Shown here piece after piece: positions 33,813 through 42,499 of a stretch of 64,000 bases of DNA. The first letter of the stretch is position 1. Each line of letters starts with the position of its first letter. Position numbers and translations under genes: made by a program. Source of the DNA: Sphingobium sp. (lineage in GTDB: Bacteria; Pseudomonadota; Alphaproteobacteria; Sphingomonadales; Sphingomonadaceae); NCBI GenBank assembly GCA_023266575.1, contig JAHFPV010000010.1, positions 62,001 to 126,000 of the forward strand, given 5' to 3'. The notes beneath the pieces are model-generated. The model was not told the origin of the DNA and searched no databases. It saw only the letters and a program-made list of their open reading frames with translations.

Positions 33813-35156
33813 TCAGAAGCGGAAGCCCAGACCGGCCGACCAGCTGGTATAGTCGCCCGCCTTGATCAGGTTGAAGTTCAGCCGGATGAGGTCGCGGGCG
33901 TTGCGCGCCGATTCTTCGCGGCCCCTGATGCCCAGCGACAGGGTCATTTCGTGGAAGGTGTTATAATAGAGCTTGTCGCCGCTATAGTTGGTCAGCGCAT
34001 AGCTGGCCCGCACCGACGTATTGCGTCCGAACCCGCGGAATTTGAGCGGCAGGTCATAGGCCAGCCCGTTGCGGAATGCCCAGTTCTTCAGGCCCGGATT
34101 GACGTTATAGCCGGTAAATCCGGTGCTCATCGTCGATGTGTAGCCGATCATGTTGCCGATGATCAGCCGACCCCGGCCCAGTCCGTCCAGCACATAGCGG
34201 CTGGCCACCGTGGTGGAGATCATATGGCCGAGCGAACCGAGCTGGTCCGACCCGGTAATGCCATAGCCGATCCGCGGTTCGAGCGACCAGCGCTGCGCGA
34301 TCAGTGGAAATTCGACGCCGACGCCGAACTGGGCGGTCGCGGCGCGCGCGCCGTTCACTTCGGAATAGCTGACCGGCAGATCGAATTTCAGCAGGGCGCG
34401 GCCGCCTTCGCTCAGGCGGAAGCTGCGCGCAATCCGGCCGTCCACGCGCATGAAGTCATAGCGGCCGCCATCCGACGAACCGCCGCTATAATTGGCGCCG
34501 ACGATCCAAGGGTCGCCCGCCGTGTTGGTGCCGCCATTGGCCGCCTGTTCGATCGCCGAATCGCCCGACGACAGGTCCAGGCTGGAGCGGATCAGGCCGC
34601 TCTGCACCGAACCGGGATTGCCCGCGAGCGGATCGACCGGCGAATAGCGCGCCAGCGATTTGAGCAGCAGGCGCACCAGCCGTTCGGCTTCGGCGCTGTC
34701 GACCTCGTCCAGATATTCGTTGAACAGGTCGTAGGAGGACTGGCGCGTCACCCCGTTAAAACGGTTCTGGTAGGTTTCGCCTTCCGCATCGAGCGCAGGG
34801 ATAGAGATGCGGAATACCGAGCTGTTGGCGTCATAAAAGCCATAGATTGGCAGGCCGCGAAAATCGATGACGCCGCTGACCGGCAGCAGATCATTATATT
34901 GCGCGCCATAACGCTCGCGCAAACGCTGCGGATTCATGAAATCCTGGCCGTCATTGGCGATGTCCAGGCCATAGCTGTCAGTTCGGGTGAGGCCGCCTGG
35001 CAGACCCAGTGTCACGCCGATGCGGAACAGGCTTTCCAGCTGGTCGAGCTGCTGCGGCGTTGGCGGCGGCGGGCCGACCTGCGCCTGCGCGCTGGTCGCG
35101 ATCGGGCCGAGCATCGACAGGGCGGCCACGGCACCCCATGCAAATTTCTGAAACAT
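33813..35156 (-). CDS. Unknown secreted protein, probable outer-membrane beta-barrel
   Basis: A 447-residue protein with a signal peptide (cleavage after TSAQA-Q, near residue 25) and a C-terminal GLGFRF ending in Phe, as outer-membrane barrels do. From about residue 220 onward it has alternating hydrophobic/polar strands with aromatic girdle residues (YDFMRVDGRIARSF, LKFDLPVSYSEV, VGVEFPLI, RNTSVRASYALTNY, TLSLGIRG). The N-terminal 200 residues hold a Pro-rich start, a GVIDFRGLPIYGFYD segment and a helical region, perhaps a periplasmic or plug-like domain. I do not recognise a named family. About 180 bases upstream separate it from the divergent dnaJ-like gene. Confidence 0.75.
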   Translation of the reverse strand: MFQKFAWGAVAALSMLGPIATSAQAQVGPPPPTPQQLDQLESLFRIGVTLGLPGGLTRTDSYGLDIANDGQDFMNPQRLRERYGAQYNDLLPVSGVIDFRGLPIYGFYDANSSVFRISIPALDAEGETYQNRFNGVTRQSSYDLFNEYLDEVDSAEAERLVRLLLKSLARYSPVDPLAGNPGSVQSGLIRSSLDLSSGDSAIEQAANGGTNTAGDPWIVGANYSGGSSDGGRYDFMRVDGRIARSFRLSEGGRALLKFDLPVSYSEVNGARAATAQFGVGVEFPLIAQRWSLEPRIGYGITGSDQLGSLGHMISTTVASRYVLDGLGRGRLIIGNMIGYTSTMSTGFTGYNVNPGLKNWAFRNGLAYDLPLKFRGFGRNTSVRASYALTNYSGDKLYYNTFHEMTLSLGIRGREESARNARDLIRLNFNLIKAGDYTSWSAGLGFRF

Positions 35157-35333
35157 GATTTAACCCCCAAAATACTCGCATTCCCCACGCGAGACAGGCG
35201 GCGGCTAGCAATTGGCGGGACGGGGCGCATACCCCAACAGGGTTATGGCGGGCTTGGCGCGCATCCATTGCTTGAATGTCGCGCGATCCTCCGCCACATA
35301 GTCGCCAAGTGATGCTTTTTCGCAACAGGTAAG

Positions 35334-36245
35334 ATGATGGCCGATCCCTATTCCACATTGGGCGTCGCGCGCGGCGCGACCGACGCGGAGATCAAGTCCG
35401 CCTATCGCAAGCTGGCCAAGGAATTGCACCCCGACAAAAACCGGGACAATCCCAAGGCTGCGGAGAAATTTTCTGCCGCGACCAACGCCTATGACCTGCT
35501 GTCCGACAAGGACAAGCGCGCCCGTTTCGACCGGGGTGAAATTGACGCTGATGGCAATCCGACCGCGCCCTTCGGTTTTGGCGGCGGCGGGGGCGGGGGC
35601 GGTTTTCGCGGCCAGCCGGGCGGCTTTGAAACGGGCGGCGCTGATTTCGGCGATATTTTCGAAGGATTGTTCGGCGGCGCGGGGCGGCGCGCGGGCGGTG
35701 GCTTTGGCCGTCAGGCACCTTTACCCAGGGGCGCCAACGTCGCCTACCGGCTGGCGGTGCAATTTGCCGACGCGGCCATATTGGCGCCGCAGCGGATCAC
35801 CTTGCAGGATGGCAAGACCATCGACTTGAAACTGCCCGCCGGGGTCGAAAACGGCACCCAGATGCGGCTGTCGGGCAAGGGGCAGCAGGGACCGGGCGGC
35901 GCGGGCGATGCGATCGTCACGATCGACTTGCGCCCGCACCCCTTCTTCACCCGCGACGGCGACAATGTGCGGCTCGACCTGCCGATCACGCTCGACGAAG
36001 CGGTCAGGGGCGGCAAGGTCAAGGTGCCGACCGTCGATGGCCCGGTGATGCTGGGCGTGCCCGCAGGCACTGCGTCGGGCAAGACGCTGCGGCTGCGCGG
36101 CAAGGGCTTTACCGGCAAGGACGGCACGCGCGGCGACCAGCTCGTCACCTTGATGGTCGACGTTCCCGCCGATGATCCGGCGATCCAGGCGCTGGTGGAA
36201 AATTGGCAGGACCGGCGGGCCGTGCGCGCCCATCTGGGCGTCTAG
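35334..36245 (+). CDS. DnaJ-class co-chaperone (CbpA-like, no zinc finger)
   Basis: A 303-residue J-protein. The N-terminal J domain has the HPD tripeptide at 32-34 in KELHPDKN; a Gly/Phe-rich linker follows (GGGGGGGFRGQPGG...GADFGDIF); then two DnaJ C-terminal peptide-binding domains (LPAGVENGTQMRLSGKG; GTASGKTLRLRGKG) with no CxxCxGxG zinc region, making it a type II/CbpA-like co-chaperone that stimulates DnaK ATPase. Start at 35334 or 35337. It heads the dnaJ-like/brkB/fabI group; brkB starts 15 bases after its stop. Confidence 0.92.
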   Translation: MMADPYSTLGVARGATDAEIKSAYRKLAKELHPDKNRDNPKAAEKFSAATNAYDLLSDKDKRARFDRGEIDADGNPTAPFGFGGGGGGGGFRGQPGGFETGGADFGDIFEGLFGGAGRRAGGGFGRQAPLPRGANVAYRLAVQFADAAILAPQRITLQDGKTIDLKLPAGVENGTQMRLSGKGQQGPGGAGDAIVTIDLRPHPFFTRDGDNVRLDLPITLDEAVRGGKVKVPTVDGPVMLGVPAGTASGKTLRLRGKGFTGKDGTRGDQLVTLMVDVPADDPAIQALVENWQDRRAVRAHLGV

Positions 36246-36260
36246 GGCGTTATCGGGCGA

Positions 36261-37217
36261 ATGCCCATGCCTTCGCCCCTGTCGCCTGAATCCCGTCGCC
36301 AGCGGATGGCGGGCCATATCCACCGCCACATCAACCGCGTCCGCCCCGGATCGCACCCGTTCGAGATTTTCAAGCGGGTCGCGGTCGGCACCTATAGCGA
36401 CGGGTTCATCCATGCCGGGAACCTCGCCTATCTCTCGCTGATGACGCTGTTCCCCTTCTTCATCGTCGCAGCGGCGGTGGCCAGTATCTTTGGCCGGACG
36501 CAGGACGGGGTGCAGGCAGTCAACGCTTTCCTCACCACCGTGCCGAGCGGGGTGGCGGAGGTCGTGCGCCAGCCGATCAACGATGTGCTGGCCGCCCGCT
36601 CCGGCCCCCTGCTGTGGCTGGGCGCGCTGGTGGGTCTGTGGACCGTGGGCAGCCTGATTGAAACGATCCGCGACATTCTCCGCCGCGCCTATGGCACCAA
36701 AAGCACCAAGCCCTTCTGGCGCTACCGGCTGGGCGCAGTCGGCATCACCCTCGTCAGCGTGGTCGCGGTGATGTTCGCTTTCTCGTTGCAGGTCGTCATC
36801 ACCGGCATCGACCAGTTTCTGCAACAGATATTGCCCTGGGCCGACGATGCGATCGCGCTGGTGGCGTCGGCCAAGCTGGTGCCGATGGGCATCGTCTGCG
36901 TCGCGCTCTGGTCCTTGTTCGTGTCGCTGACGCCGACCCTGTACAAGGATCGCCGCTTTCCCAAATGGCCCGGTGCGGTCGCCACATCGCTCTGGTGGTA
37001 TGCAACCACCTTGCTGTTGCCGCCCACCCTGTCGCTGCTGGGCGGCTATGACCGCACCTATGGCAGTCTGGCGGGCGTCATGATCACGCTCATTTTTTTC
37101 TTTCTCGTCGGGCTTGGCGTGGTAATTGGCGCGGAACTGAATGCGGCGCTGGCGGAATTTCCCGAAGAGGAAGAGGCCGCAGCGCCGGACACCCAAGGGA
37201 ATGGAACGACGATATGA
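36261..37217 (+). CDS. YihY/BrkB family membrane protein
   Basis: A 318-residue protein with about six membrane segments and polar N- and C-termini. GNLAYLSLMTLFPFFIVAAAV, LWLGALVGLWTVGSLIETIRDILRRAYG, and the C-terminal TLLLPPTLSLLGGYDRTYGSLAGVMITLIFFFLVGLGVVIGAELNA mark the YihY/BrkB family, once misnamed RNase BN. The function is unknown. Its stop overlaps the fabI start by four bases (ATGA), so translation is coupled to fatty acid synthesis. The C-terminal tail is acidic. Confidence 0.9.
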   Translation: MPMPSPLSPESRRQRMAGHIHRHINRVRPGSHPFEIFKRVAVGTYSDGFIHAGNLAYLSLMTLFPFFIVAAAVASIFGRTQDGVQAVNAFLTTVPSGVAEVVRQPINDVLAARSGPLLWLGALVGLWTVGSLIETIRDILRRAYGTKSTKPFWRYRLGAVGITLVSVVAVMFAFSLQVVITGIDQFLQQILPWADDAIALVASAKLVPMGIVCVALWSLFVSLTPTLYKDRRFPKWPGAVATSLWWYATTLLLPPTLSLLGGYDRTYGSLAGVMITLIFFFLVGLGVVIGAELNAALAEFPEEEEAAAPDTQGNGTTI

Positions 37218-38020
37218 ACGGCTTGATGGCAGGAAAGCGTGGCCTCATCATGGGCCTGGCCAATGACAAGTCGCTGGCCTGGGGCATTGCGAAAGCGCTG
37301 CATGAACAGGGCGCGGAACTGGCTTTCTCCTATCAGGGCGACGCGCTGGCCAAGCGGGTCCGGCCATTGGCAGAGCAGGTCGGATCAGACTTTCTGATCG
37401 ATTGCGACGTCACCGACATGGACAAGCTGGACGCAGCCTTTGCAGAGATTGAGGCGCGCTGGGGCGGGCTGGATTTCGTGGTTCATGCGATCGGCTTTTC
37501 CGACAAGAATGAGCTGCGCGGCCTCTATGTCGACACCAGCCTGAAAAATTTCCTGCTGACCATGAACGTGTCTGCTTACAGTTTCGTGGCAGTCACCCGT
37601 CGCGCCCGCGCGCTGATGCCCAATGGCGGCAGCATCCTGACACTGAGCTATTATGGCGCGGAAAAGGTCATCCCCCATTATAACGTCATGGGCGTGGCCA
37701 AGGCGGCGCTGGAAACCAGCGTCAAATATCTGGCGATGGATCTGGGACCGGAAAATATCCGCGTCAACGCCATCTCCGCCGGGCCGATCAAGACGCTGGC
37801 CGCCAGTGGCATCGGCGATTTCCGTTACATTCTCAAATGGAACGAACTGAACTCGCCCCTGCGCCGCAATGTCACGATCGAGGATGTCGGCGGCGCGGGC
37901 CTTTACTTGCTGTCCGATCTGGCAAGCGGCGTGACTGGCGAAATCCACCATGTCGATGCCGGCTATAACGTCATCGGCATGAAGGCCGAGGACGCCCCGG
38001 ACATCGCATTGGACAAGTGA
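37214..38020 (+). CDS. fabI: Enoyl-[acyl-carrier-protein] reductase (NADH)
   Basis: A 268-residue SDR-fold enzyme carrying out the last reduction of the fatty acid elongation cycle. GLANDKSLAWGIAKALHEQGA is the FabI cofactor loop, VHAIGFSDKNELRG follows, and SYYGAEKVIPHYNVMGVAKAALE carries the two Tyr and the Lys of the active site. ISAGPIKTLAASGIGDF and the C-terminal VTGEIHHVDAGYNVIGM confirm FabI rather than a general SDR. FabI is the triclosan target. Coupled to the brkB gene by overlap. A DUF559 cassette separates it from aroC. Confidence 0.96.
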   Translation: MNGLMAGKRGLIMGLANDKSLAWGIAKALHEQGAELAFSYQGDALAKRVRPLAEQVGSDFLIDCDVTDMDKLDAAFAEIEARWGGLDFVVHAIGFSDKNELRGLYVDTSLKNFLLTMNVSAYSFVAVTRRARALMPNGGSILTLSYYGAEKVIPHYNVMGVAKAALETSVKYLAMDLGPENIRVNAISAGPIKTLAASGIGDFRYILKWNELNSPLRRNVTIEDVGGAGLYLLSDLASGVTGEIHHVDAGYNVIGMKAEDAPDIALDK

Positions 38021-38027
38021 CAACTGA

Positions 38028-38505
38028 CCCTCTCCCTTTAGGGGAGAGGGAGGGGCCCGCCGCGAAGCGGTGGGAGGGTGAGGGGAATGAAGCGACCTGA
38101 TCCTGCAACGCCAGACTCGCTGAATCGGGTTCGCGCCATGCGACGCGACCCGACCGAGCCGGAAAGGCGGCTCTGGGCCAGATTGCGCAGTCGCCAGCTT
38201 GCAGGACTAAAATTCCGGCGACAGGTTTGGCTGGTCGATTACATCGCTGATTTCTATTGCGCCGATCTCCGTCTGGTCATCGAAGTTGACGGCGATGACC
38301 ATGCCGTTAGGGAAGCAGCCGACCGGCATCGGTCGGAAAGACTGGCACGAGAAGGCTTCCGCATCGTCCGTTTCGCCAATGCGGATGTGTTGAGCAATAT
38401 CGAAGGGGTGTTGGAGACAATATTGATGACGGCGCGCCAAAACCCCTCACCTTCCCACCCGGCTGCGCCGGGCGGGCCCCTCCCTCTCCCCCAAGGGGAG
38501 AGGGG
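38028..38505 (+). mobile_element. DUF559 nuclease cassette with terminal inverted repeats, copy 2
   Basis: Left end 38028-38085 (CCCTCTCCC-TTTA-GGGGAGAGGG, then AGGGGCCCGCC, a CGCGAAGCG loop, and GGGAGGGTGAGGGG) is matched in reverse by right end 38443-38505 (CCCCTCACCTTCCCACC, a CCGGCTGCGCCGG loop, GGCGGGCCCCTCCC, TCTCCCCCAAGGGGAGAGGGG). About 58-63 bp inverted repeats enclose one DUF559 gene. The 478-bp unit lies between fabI and aroC. No transposase is present. Confidence 0.75.
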
Positions 38506-38512
38506 AATATGA
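38087..38512 (+). CDS. DUF559 endonuclease-domain protein, cassette 2
   Basis: A 141-residue DUF559 protein from ATG 38087. Same layout as cassette 1: [39 protein letters not shown] (candidate PD-(D/E)xK core), [24 protein letters not shown]. The two proteins share the core but differ at roughly half the positions, so they are not a recent duplicate. The ribosome binding site GAGGGGA is the inner edge of the left repeat, and the last 20 or so residues ([19 protein letters not shown]) are encoded by the right repeat. The stop overlaps the aroC ATG by four bases. Function unknown; related to Vsr-type nucleases. Confidence 0.85.
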   Translation: MKRPDPATPDSLNRVRAMRRDPTEPERRLWARLRSRQLAGLKFRRQVWLVDYIADFYCADLRLVIEVDGDDHAVREAADRHRSERLAREGFRIVRFANADVLSNIEGVLETILMTARQNPSPSHPAAPGGPLPLPQGERGI

Positions 38513-39594
38513 GTTTCAACACCTTCGGTCGTATGTTCCGCTTCACCACCTGGGGCGAGAGCCATGGTCCTGCGATCGGCGCGGTCGTCGATGGCTGTCC
38601 TCCGGGGCTGGACCTGAGCGAAGCCGACATCCAGCCCTGGCTCGACCTGCGCAAGCCCGGCACGTCCAAATTCACCACCCAGCGGCGCGAGGCGGACGAA
38701 GTGCGCATCCTGTCGGGCGTGTTTGAAGGGCGGACCACCGGCACGCCCATCAGCCTGATGATCGAAAATACCGACCAGCGATCGAAAGATTATTCGGACG
38801 TCGCCAAAGCCTATCGCCCCGGCCATGCCGACTATGCCTATGACGCCAAATATGGGTTCCGCGACTATCGCGGCGGCGGGCGGTCGTCGGCGCGTGAGAC
38901 CGCGAGCCGGGTCGCGGCGGGCGCGGTCGCCCGCGCTGTCATCCCCGAAGTCGATATTTTCGCCTATGTCAGCGCCATTGGCGGCGATGCCATCGACTAT
39001 GATAATTTCGATCCGGCGCTGATCGGGCAAAATCCCTTCTTCTGCCCGGATGCGCAGGCGGCGGTGCGATGGGAAAAGCTGGTCGATGCCGCGCGGCTCG
39101 ACGGCTCCTCTCTGGGCGCCGTGGTCGAATGTGTCGCGTCGGGCGTTCCGGCGGGCTGGGGTGCGCCGCTCTATGCCAAGCTCGACAGCGAACTGGCCAG
39201 CGCGATGATGAGCATCAACGCGGTCAAGGGGGTCGAGATTGGCGACGGGTTTGCCGCTGCCAGCCTGCGCGGCGAGCAGAATGCCGATCCGATGCGGCCG
39301 GGTAACGATGGCCCCATCTTCCTCGCCAACCATGCCGGTGGCATCGCCGGCGGCATTTCCACCGGTCAGCCGGTCAAGGTCCGTGTTGCGTTCAAGCCGA
39401 CCAGCTCGATCCTGATCCCGGTCGAAACCGTCACGCGCGAAGGCGCGGCGTCCGACATCATCACCAAGGGCCGCCATGACCCCTGCGTCGGCATACGCGG
39501 CGTGCCGGTGGTCGAAGCGATGATGGCGCTGGTACTGGCCGACCAGAAATTGCTCCACCGCGCCCAATGCGGCGAACGCCCCGAAACCGACTGA
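38509..39594 (+). CDS. aroC: Chorismate synthase
   Basis: A 361-residue FMN-dependent lyase making chorismate from EPSP, the last shikimate step. [34 protein letters not shown] is the start signature (GESHG), followed by [60 protein letters not shown], and [26 protein letters not shown]. The start overlaps the DUF559 stop (ATGA) and its Shine-Dalgarno sequence GGGGAGAGGGG is the right end of the DUF559 cassette. If the cassette moved out, aroC would need another ribosome binding site. Confidence 0.97.
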   Translation: MSFNTFGRMFRFTTWGESHGPAIGAVVDGCPPGLDLSEADIQPWLDLRKPGTSKFTTQRREADEVRILSGVFEGRTTGTPISLMIENTDQRSKDYSDVAKAYRPGHADYAYDAKYGFRDYRGGGRSSARETASRVAAGAVARAVIPEVDIFAYVSAIGGDAIDYDNFDPALIGQNPFFCPDAQAAVRWEKLVDAARLDGSSLGAVVECVASGVPAGWGAPLYAKLDSELASAMMSINAVKGVEIGDGFAAASLRGEQNADPMRPGNDGPIFLANHAGGIAGGISTGQPVKVRVAFKPTSSILIPVETVTREGAASDIITKGRHDPCVGIRGVPVVEAMMALVLADQKLLHRAQCGERPETD

Positions 39595-39763
39595 CGCGCC
39601 AAAGCGAAGCGATCCTGCGCCGAAAAGGCGAGACGACTCGGCAAATTTAGGATAGGCTCCGTTTCAGGCCCGCCACAGGGCCAGCGGCAGAGCGTAAGCC
39701 TGGGGAACGTCACCACGCACAGCGCGGACATGACGACAAAACGTCCCCATACCGCCGCGATAC

Positions 39764-39800
39764 GGGCCAGCCATGCAACCATGGCTGGCCCCTTTCGTTT
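39764..39800 (+). terminator. Strong stem-loop downstream of aroC
   Basis: GGGCCAGCCATG-CAAC-CATGGCTGGCCC is a perfect 12-bp stem with a 4-base loop followed by CTTTCGTTTCT. It lies 170 bases after aroC and 50 bases before the permease start, so it may end aroC transcripts or act as an attenuator for the permease. The rest of 39595-39847 shows nothing clear. Confidence 0.7.
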
Positions 39801-39847
39801 CTGCCACGGCAGGACATGCGACGCCGCGATCCGGGGGACAGACACAG

Positions 39848-41629
39848 ATGCACTTCATCACCGCGCTGCTGGGCGTGTATCGCGCGGAAATCGGCCTGTT
39901 GATCCTGGCATTGATGTTCATCGCCTTCGTGCGCGAACGCTATTCGCCCACGGTCATCGCGGTGGTCGGAGCCTGCGCCTTTGCCCTGCTCGGCCTGCTC
40001 GACGAAAAATCGCTCTTCTCCGTCTTTTCCAACAGTGCGCCGCTGACCGTCGGGGCGATGTTCGTGCTGTCGGGCGCGCTGATCCGCACCGGGGTGATCA
40101 ACCGGGTCGCTGACCTCATCATGGCGCGCGCCAAAAAACATCCCCGGCTGGCACTGGCCGAAGTGGCGCTGGGCGCGGCATTGCTATCGGCCTTTCTCAA
40201 CAACACGCCCGTTGTCGTGCTGCTGATCCCGATCATGTTCAAACTGGCGCAGGCAACCGGCTATCCGGTCAAGAAATTGCTGATCCCAATGAACACGATC
40301 GCGGTTCTGGGCGGCTGCCTCACTTTGATCGGCACATCGACCAACCTGATCGTCGCGGGCATCGCTGCCGATCAGGGGATGGAGCCGTTCGGCATTTTCG
40401 ACATCACCCCCTATGGCCTGGCCGGTGCGGCCGCCGGGATCGTTGCCCTGCTCTGCCTGTCCTTTCTGCTGCCCAGCGATCCCCCGGCCATCAGTGGAGA
40501 GACTGGCGGCACCGTGCAGGATTATCTCACCGAACTGGTGGTGCCACAGGACAGCGAGTTGATCGGGCGGGAGATTGGCGCGCTTGGCCTGTTCAGCCCC
40601 TCGATCGTGCTGCTCGGCCTCAAGCGCGGCGGCGAGATACGACGGCGCGAGATATTGACCGAAGAATTGCGCTCCGGCGACCGGCTGATCGTTCGCGCCG
40701 ACGGCACCGCCATCATGACGCTGCGCGAATCGGGCGGGTTCGATCTGGGCGTGGCCGCCGATTCCAGCACATCGGCGCGCGACGGCACGGTGATCGAAGC
40801 GATGGTCGCCCCCAGCCATCCTTCCATCGGGGAGCGGTTGCTGGACATTCCCTTCCTCCATGCCCTGCGCGTCCGCATCATCGGCATCCACCGGTCGCGC
40901 CATCTGCCCGGCCCTGCACTGGCCGAGGCGCGAGTGCGCGGCGCGGACCGGCTGCTGATCGCGGGGAGCGACGACGCTATCCGTTCGCTGCGGGACAATC
41001 CCCACCTGATCGGCGTCGACATCAGCCGCACCCGCGCTTTTCGCCGCAACAAGGCGTGGATTGCCATGGCGGCGATGGCGGCGGTCGTGCTGCTGTCGGC
41101 ACTCGACATGATCGGCATCGGCATGGCGGCCTTCATCGCTGTCGGCATCATCCTCGTGACCCGCTGCATCGACCCCGAAGAAGCCTGGGCGGCGATCGAC
41201 GGCGACGTATTGATCCTGATCTTCGCGATGCTGGCGGTCGGTCTTGGGCTGGAACGGGCGGGCAGCGTGGCGCTGATGGTCGGCTGGATCACTCCGCTGC
41301 TGACCGTCGCGCCGGTCTGGTCGCTGGTGTTCATCATCTATTTCTTCGCGCTATTGCTGTCCGAACTGCTCAGCAACAATGCGGTGGCGGCTCTGCTCAC
41401 GCCGATCACCATCGCGCTGGCGCAGCAATTGGGGGTCGATCCGCGCCCGCTGGTCATCGCCCTGATGATCGGTGCGTCGGCCTGCTTCGCCACCCCGATC
41501 GGTTATCAGACCAATGCGCTGGTCTATGCTGCGGGCGACTATCGCTTTGCCGATTTCGTGCGGATCGGCGTGCCGATCAACATCATCGTCGGGCTGGCGG
41601 TGTGCAGCGCGCTGGTATTGTTGGGCTAG
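39848..41629 (+). CDS. SLC13-family permease with TrkA-C domains
   Basis: A 593-residue polytopic membrane protein. The N-terminal half has LGLLDEKSLFSVFSNSAPLTVGAMFVLSGALIRTG and LLSAFLNNTPVVVLLIPIMFKLA (the conserved SNN/NTP hairpin of the DASS/CitT type). TLIGTSTNLIVAGIA follows. Two TrkA-C-like cytosolic domains lie at roughly 220-390 (SELIGREIGALGLFSPSIVLLGLKRGG; HPSIGERLLDIPF). The C-terminal half repeats the fold: LSELLSNNAVAALLTPITIALAQQL and SACFATPIGYQTNALVYAAGDY. Likely imports anionic substrates (dicarboxylates, sulfate or similar) with sodium. ATG 39848 follows GGGGGA. Confidence 0.9.
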   Translation: MHFITALLGVYRAEIGLLILALMFIAFVRERYSPTVIAVVGACAFALLGLLDEKSLFSVFSNSAPLTVGAMFVLSGALIRTGVINRVADLIMARAKKHPRLALAEVALGAALLSAFLNNTPVVVLLIPIMFKLAQATGYPVKKLLIPMNTIAVLGGCLTLIGTSTNLIVAGIAADQGMEPFGIFDITPYGLAGAAAGIVALLCLSFLLPSDPPAISGETGGTVQDYLTELVVPQDSELIGREIGALGLFSPSIVLLGLKRGGEIRRREILTEELRSGDRLIVRADGTAIMTLRESGGFDLGVAADSSTSARDGTVIEAMVAPSHPSIGERLLDIPFLHALRVRIIGIHRSRHLPGPALAEARVRGADRLLIAGSDDAIRSLRDNPHLIGVDISRTRAFRRNKAWIAMAAMAAVVLLSALDMIGIGMAAFIAVGIILVTRCIDPEEAWAAIDGDVLILIFAMLAVGLGLERAGSVALMVGWITPLLTVAPVWSLVFIIYFFALLLSELLSNNAVAALLTPITIALAQQLGVDPRPLVIALMIGASACFATPIGYQTNALVYAAGDYRFADFVRIGVPINIIVGLAVCSALVLLG

Positions 41630-41710
41630 GCGGCCAATCGCGCACGGGCGGCCCTGTTCGCCTGCCCGCGCGCCCGGCATCACGGCGCTCTATCCATCGA
41701 GGAACCCGCC

Positions 41711-42499
41711 ATGCCCAGCCTGCCCTTCACCCAGGTCGATGCCTTTGCCGACGCGCCATTCACCGGCAATCCCGCTGCCGTCATGCCGCTCGATCAATGG
41801 CTCGACGATGCGACGCTTCAGGGCATAGCGGCGGAAAACAACCTCTCCGAAACCGCGTTCACGATTCCGACGCCGGATGACCCGGACGCAGATTATGCGC
41901 TGCGCTGGTTCACCCCGACGGTGGAGGTCAAATTATGCGGCCACGCCACGCTGGCCAGCGCCCATGTGCTGATCGGCGATCGGGATGCGATCCGTTTCCG
42001 CACCCGCCATGCCGGTATATTGGCGGTCGTGCGGGCCGGGGCGGGCTATGAACTGTCGCTGCCCGCATGGGAGATGCAGGCCAAGCCGTTGCCCGATCTG
42101 GCGGCGGGGATGGGCGGCGATGTGCTGGAAACGCGCTGGCGCGACGGTGGCTATGCCATGTTCGTCTATCGCGATGCCGCCGCGATCCGCGCCCTGACGC
42201 CCGATTTCGCCGCACTCCGCCCGGCGGGCGACCTGCTGCTGATGGCCACCGCGCCGGGGGACGATAGCGACATCATCAGTCGGGTTTTCGTGCCCGGCGG
42301 CGGGGTGGATGAAGATCCGGTGACCGGATCGGCCCATTGCCTGCTCACCCCCTATTGGGCGGCGCGGCTGGGCAAGACGGCGATCAGCGCGGTGCAGGCC
42401 TCGGCCCGCGGCGGGCGCTTGGGCTGTACGCTGGCGGGCGACCGGGTGATCCTGACCGGCGGGTGCCGGACGGTGATCGAGGGGCGCTTCCTGCTTTAA
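41711..42499 (+). CDS. PhzF family isomerase/epimerase-like protein
   Basis: A 262-residue protein of the PhzF superfamily with two diaminopimelate-epimerase-like halves. FTQVDAFADAPFTGNPAAVM at the start, AAENNLSETAF with the likely catalytic Glu47, LRWFTPTVEVKLCGHATLASAHVL, and GGGVDEDPVTGSAHCLLTPYWA are all typical. PhzF itself isomerises DHHA in phenazine synthesis; most chromosomal relatives such as this have unknown substrates. GAGGAACCC precedes the ATG. Convergent with the serine hydrolase gene (four-base overlap). Confidence 0.9.
   Translation: MPSLPFTQVDAFADAPFTGNPAAVMPLDQWLDDATLQGIAAENNLSETAFTIPTPDDPDADYALRWFTPTVEVKLCGHATLASAHVLIGDRDAIRFRTRHAGILAVVRAGAGYELSLPAWEMQAKPLPDLAAGMGGDVLETRWRDGGYAMFVYRDAAAIRALTPDFAALRPAGDLLLMATAPGDDSDIISRVFVPGGGVDEDPVTGSAHCLLTPYWAARLGKTAISAVQASARGGRLGCTLAGDRVILTGGCRTVIEGRFLL

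Noticed and set aside
35721-37196. 491-codon minus-strand frame opposite dnaJ-like and brkB genes
   Set aside because: Crosses two clear plus-strand genes and has the composition of an antisense frame.
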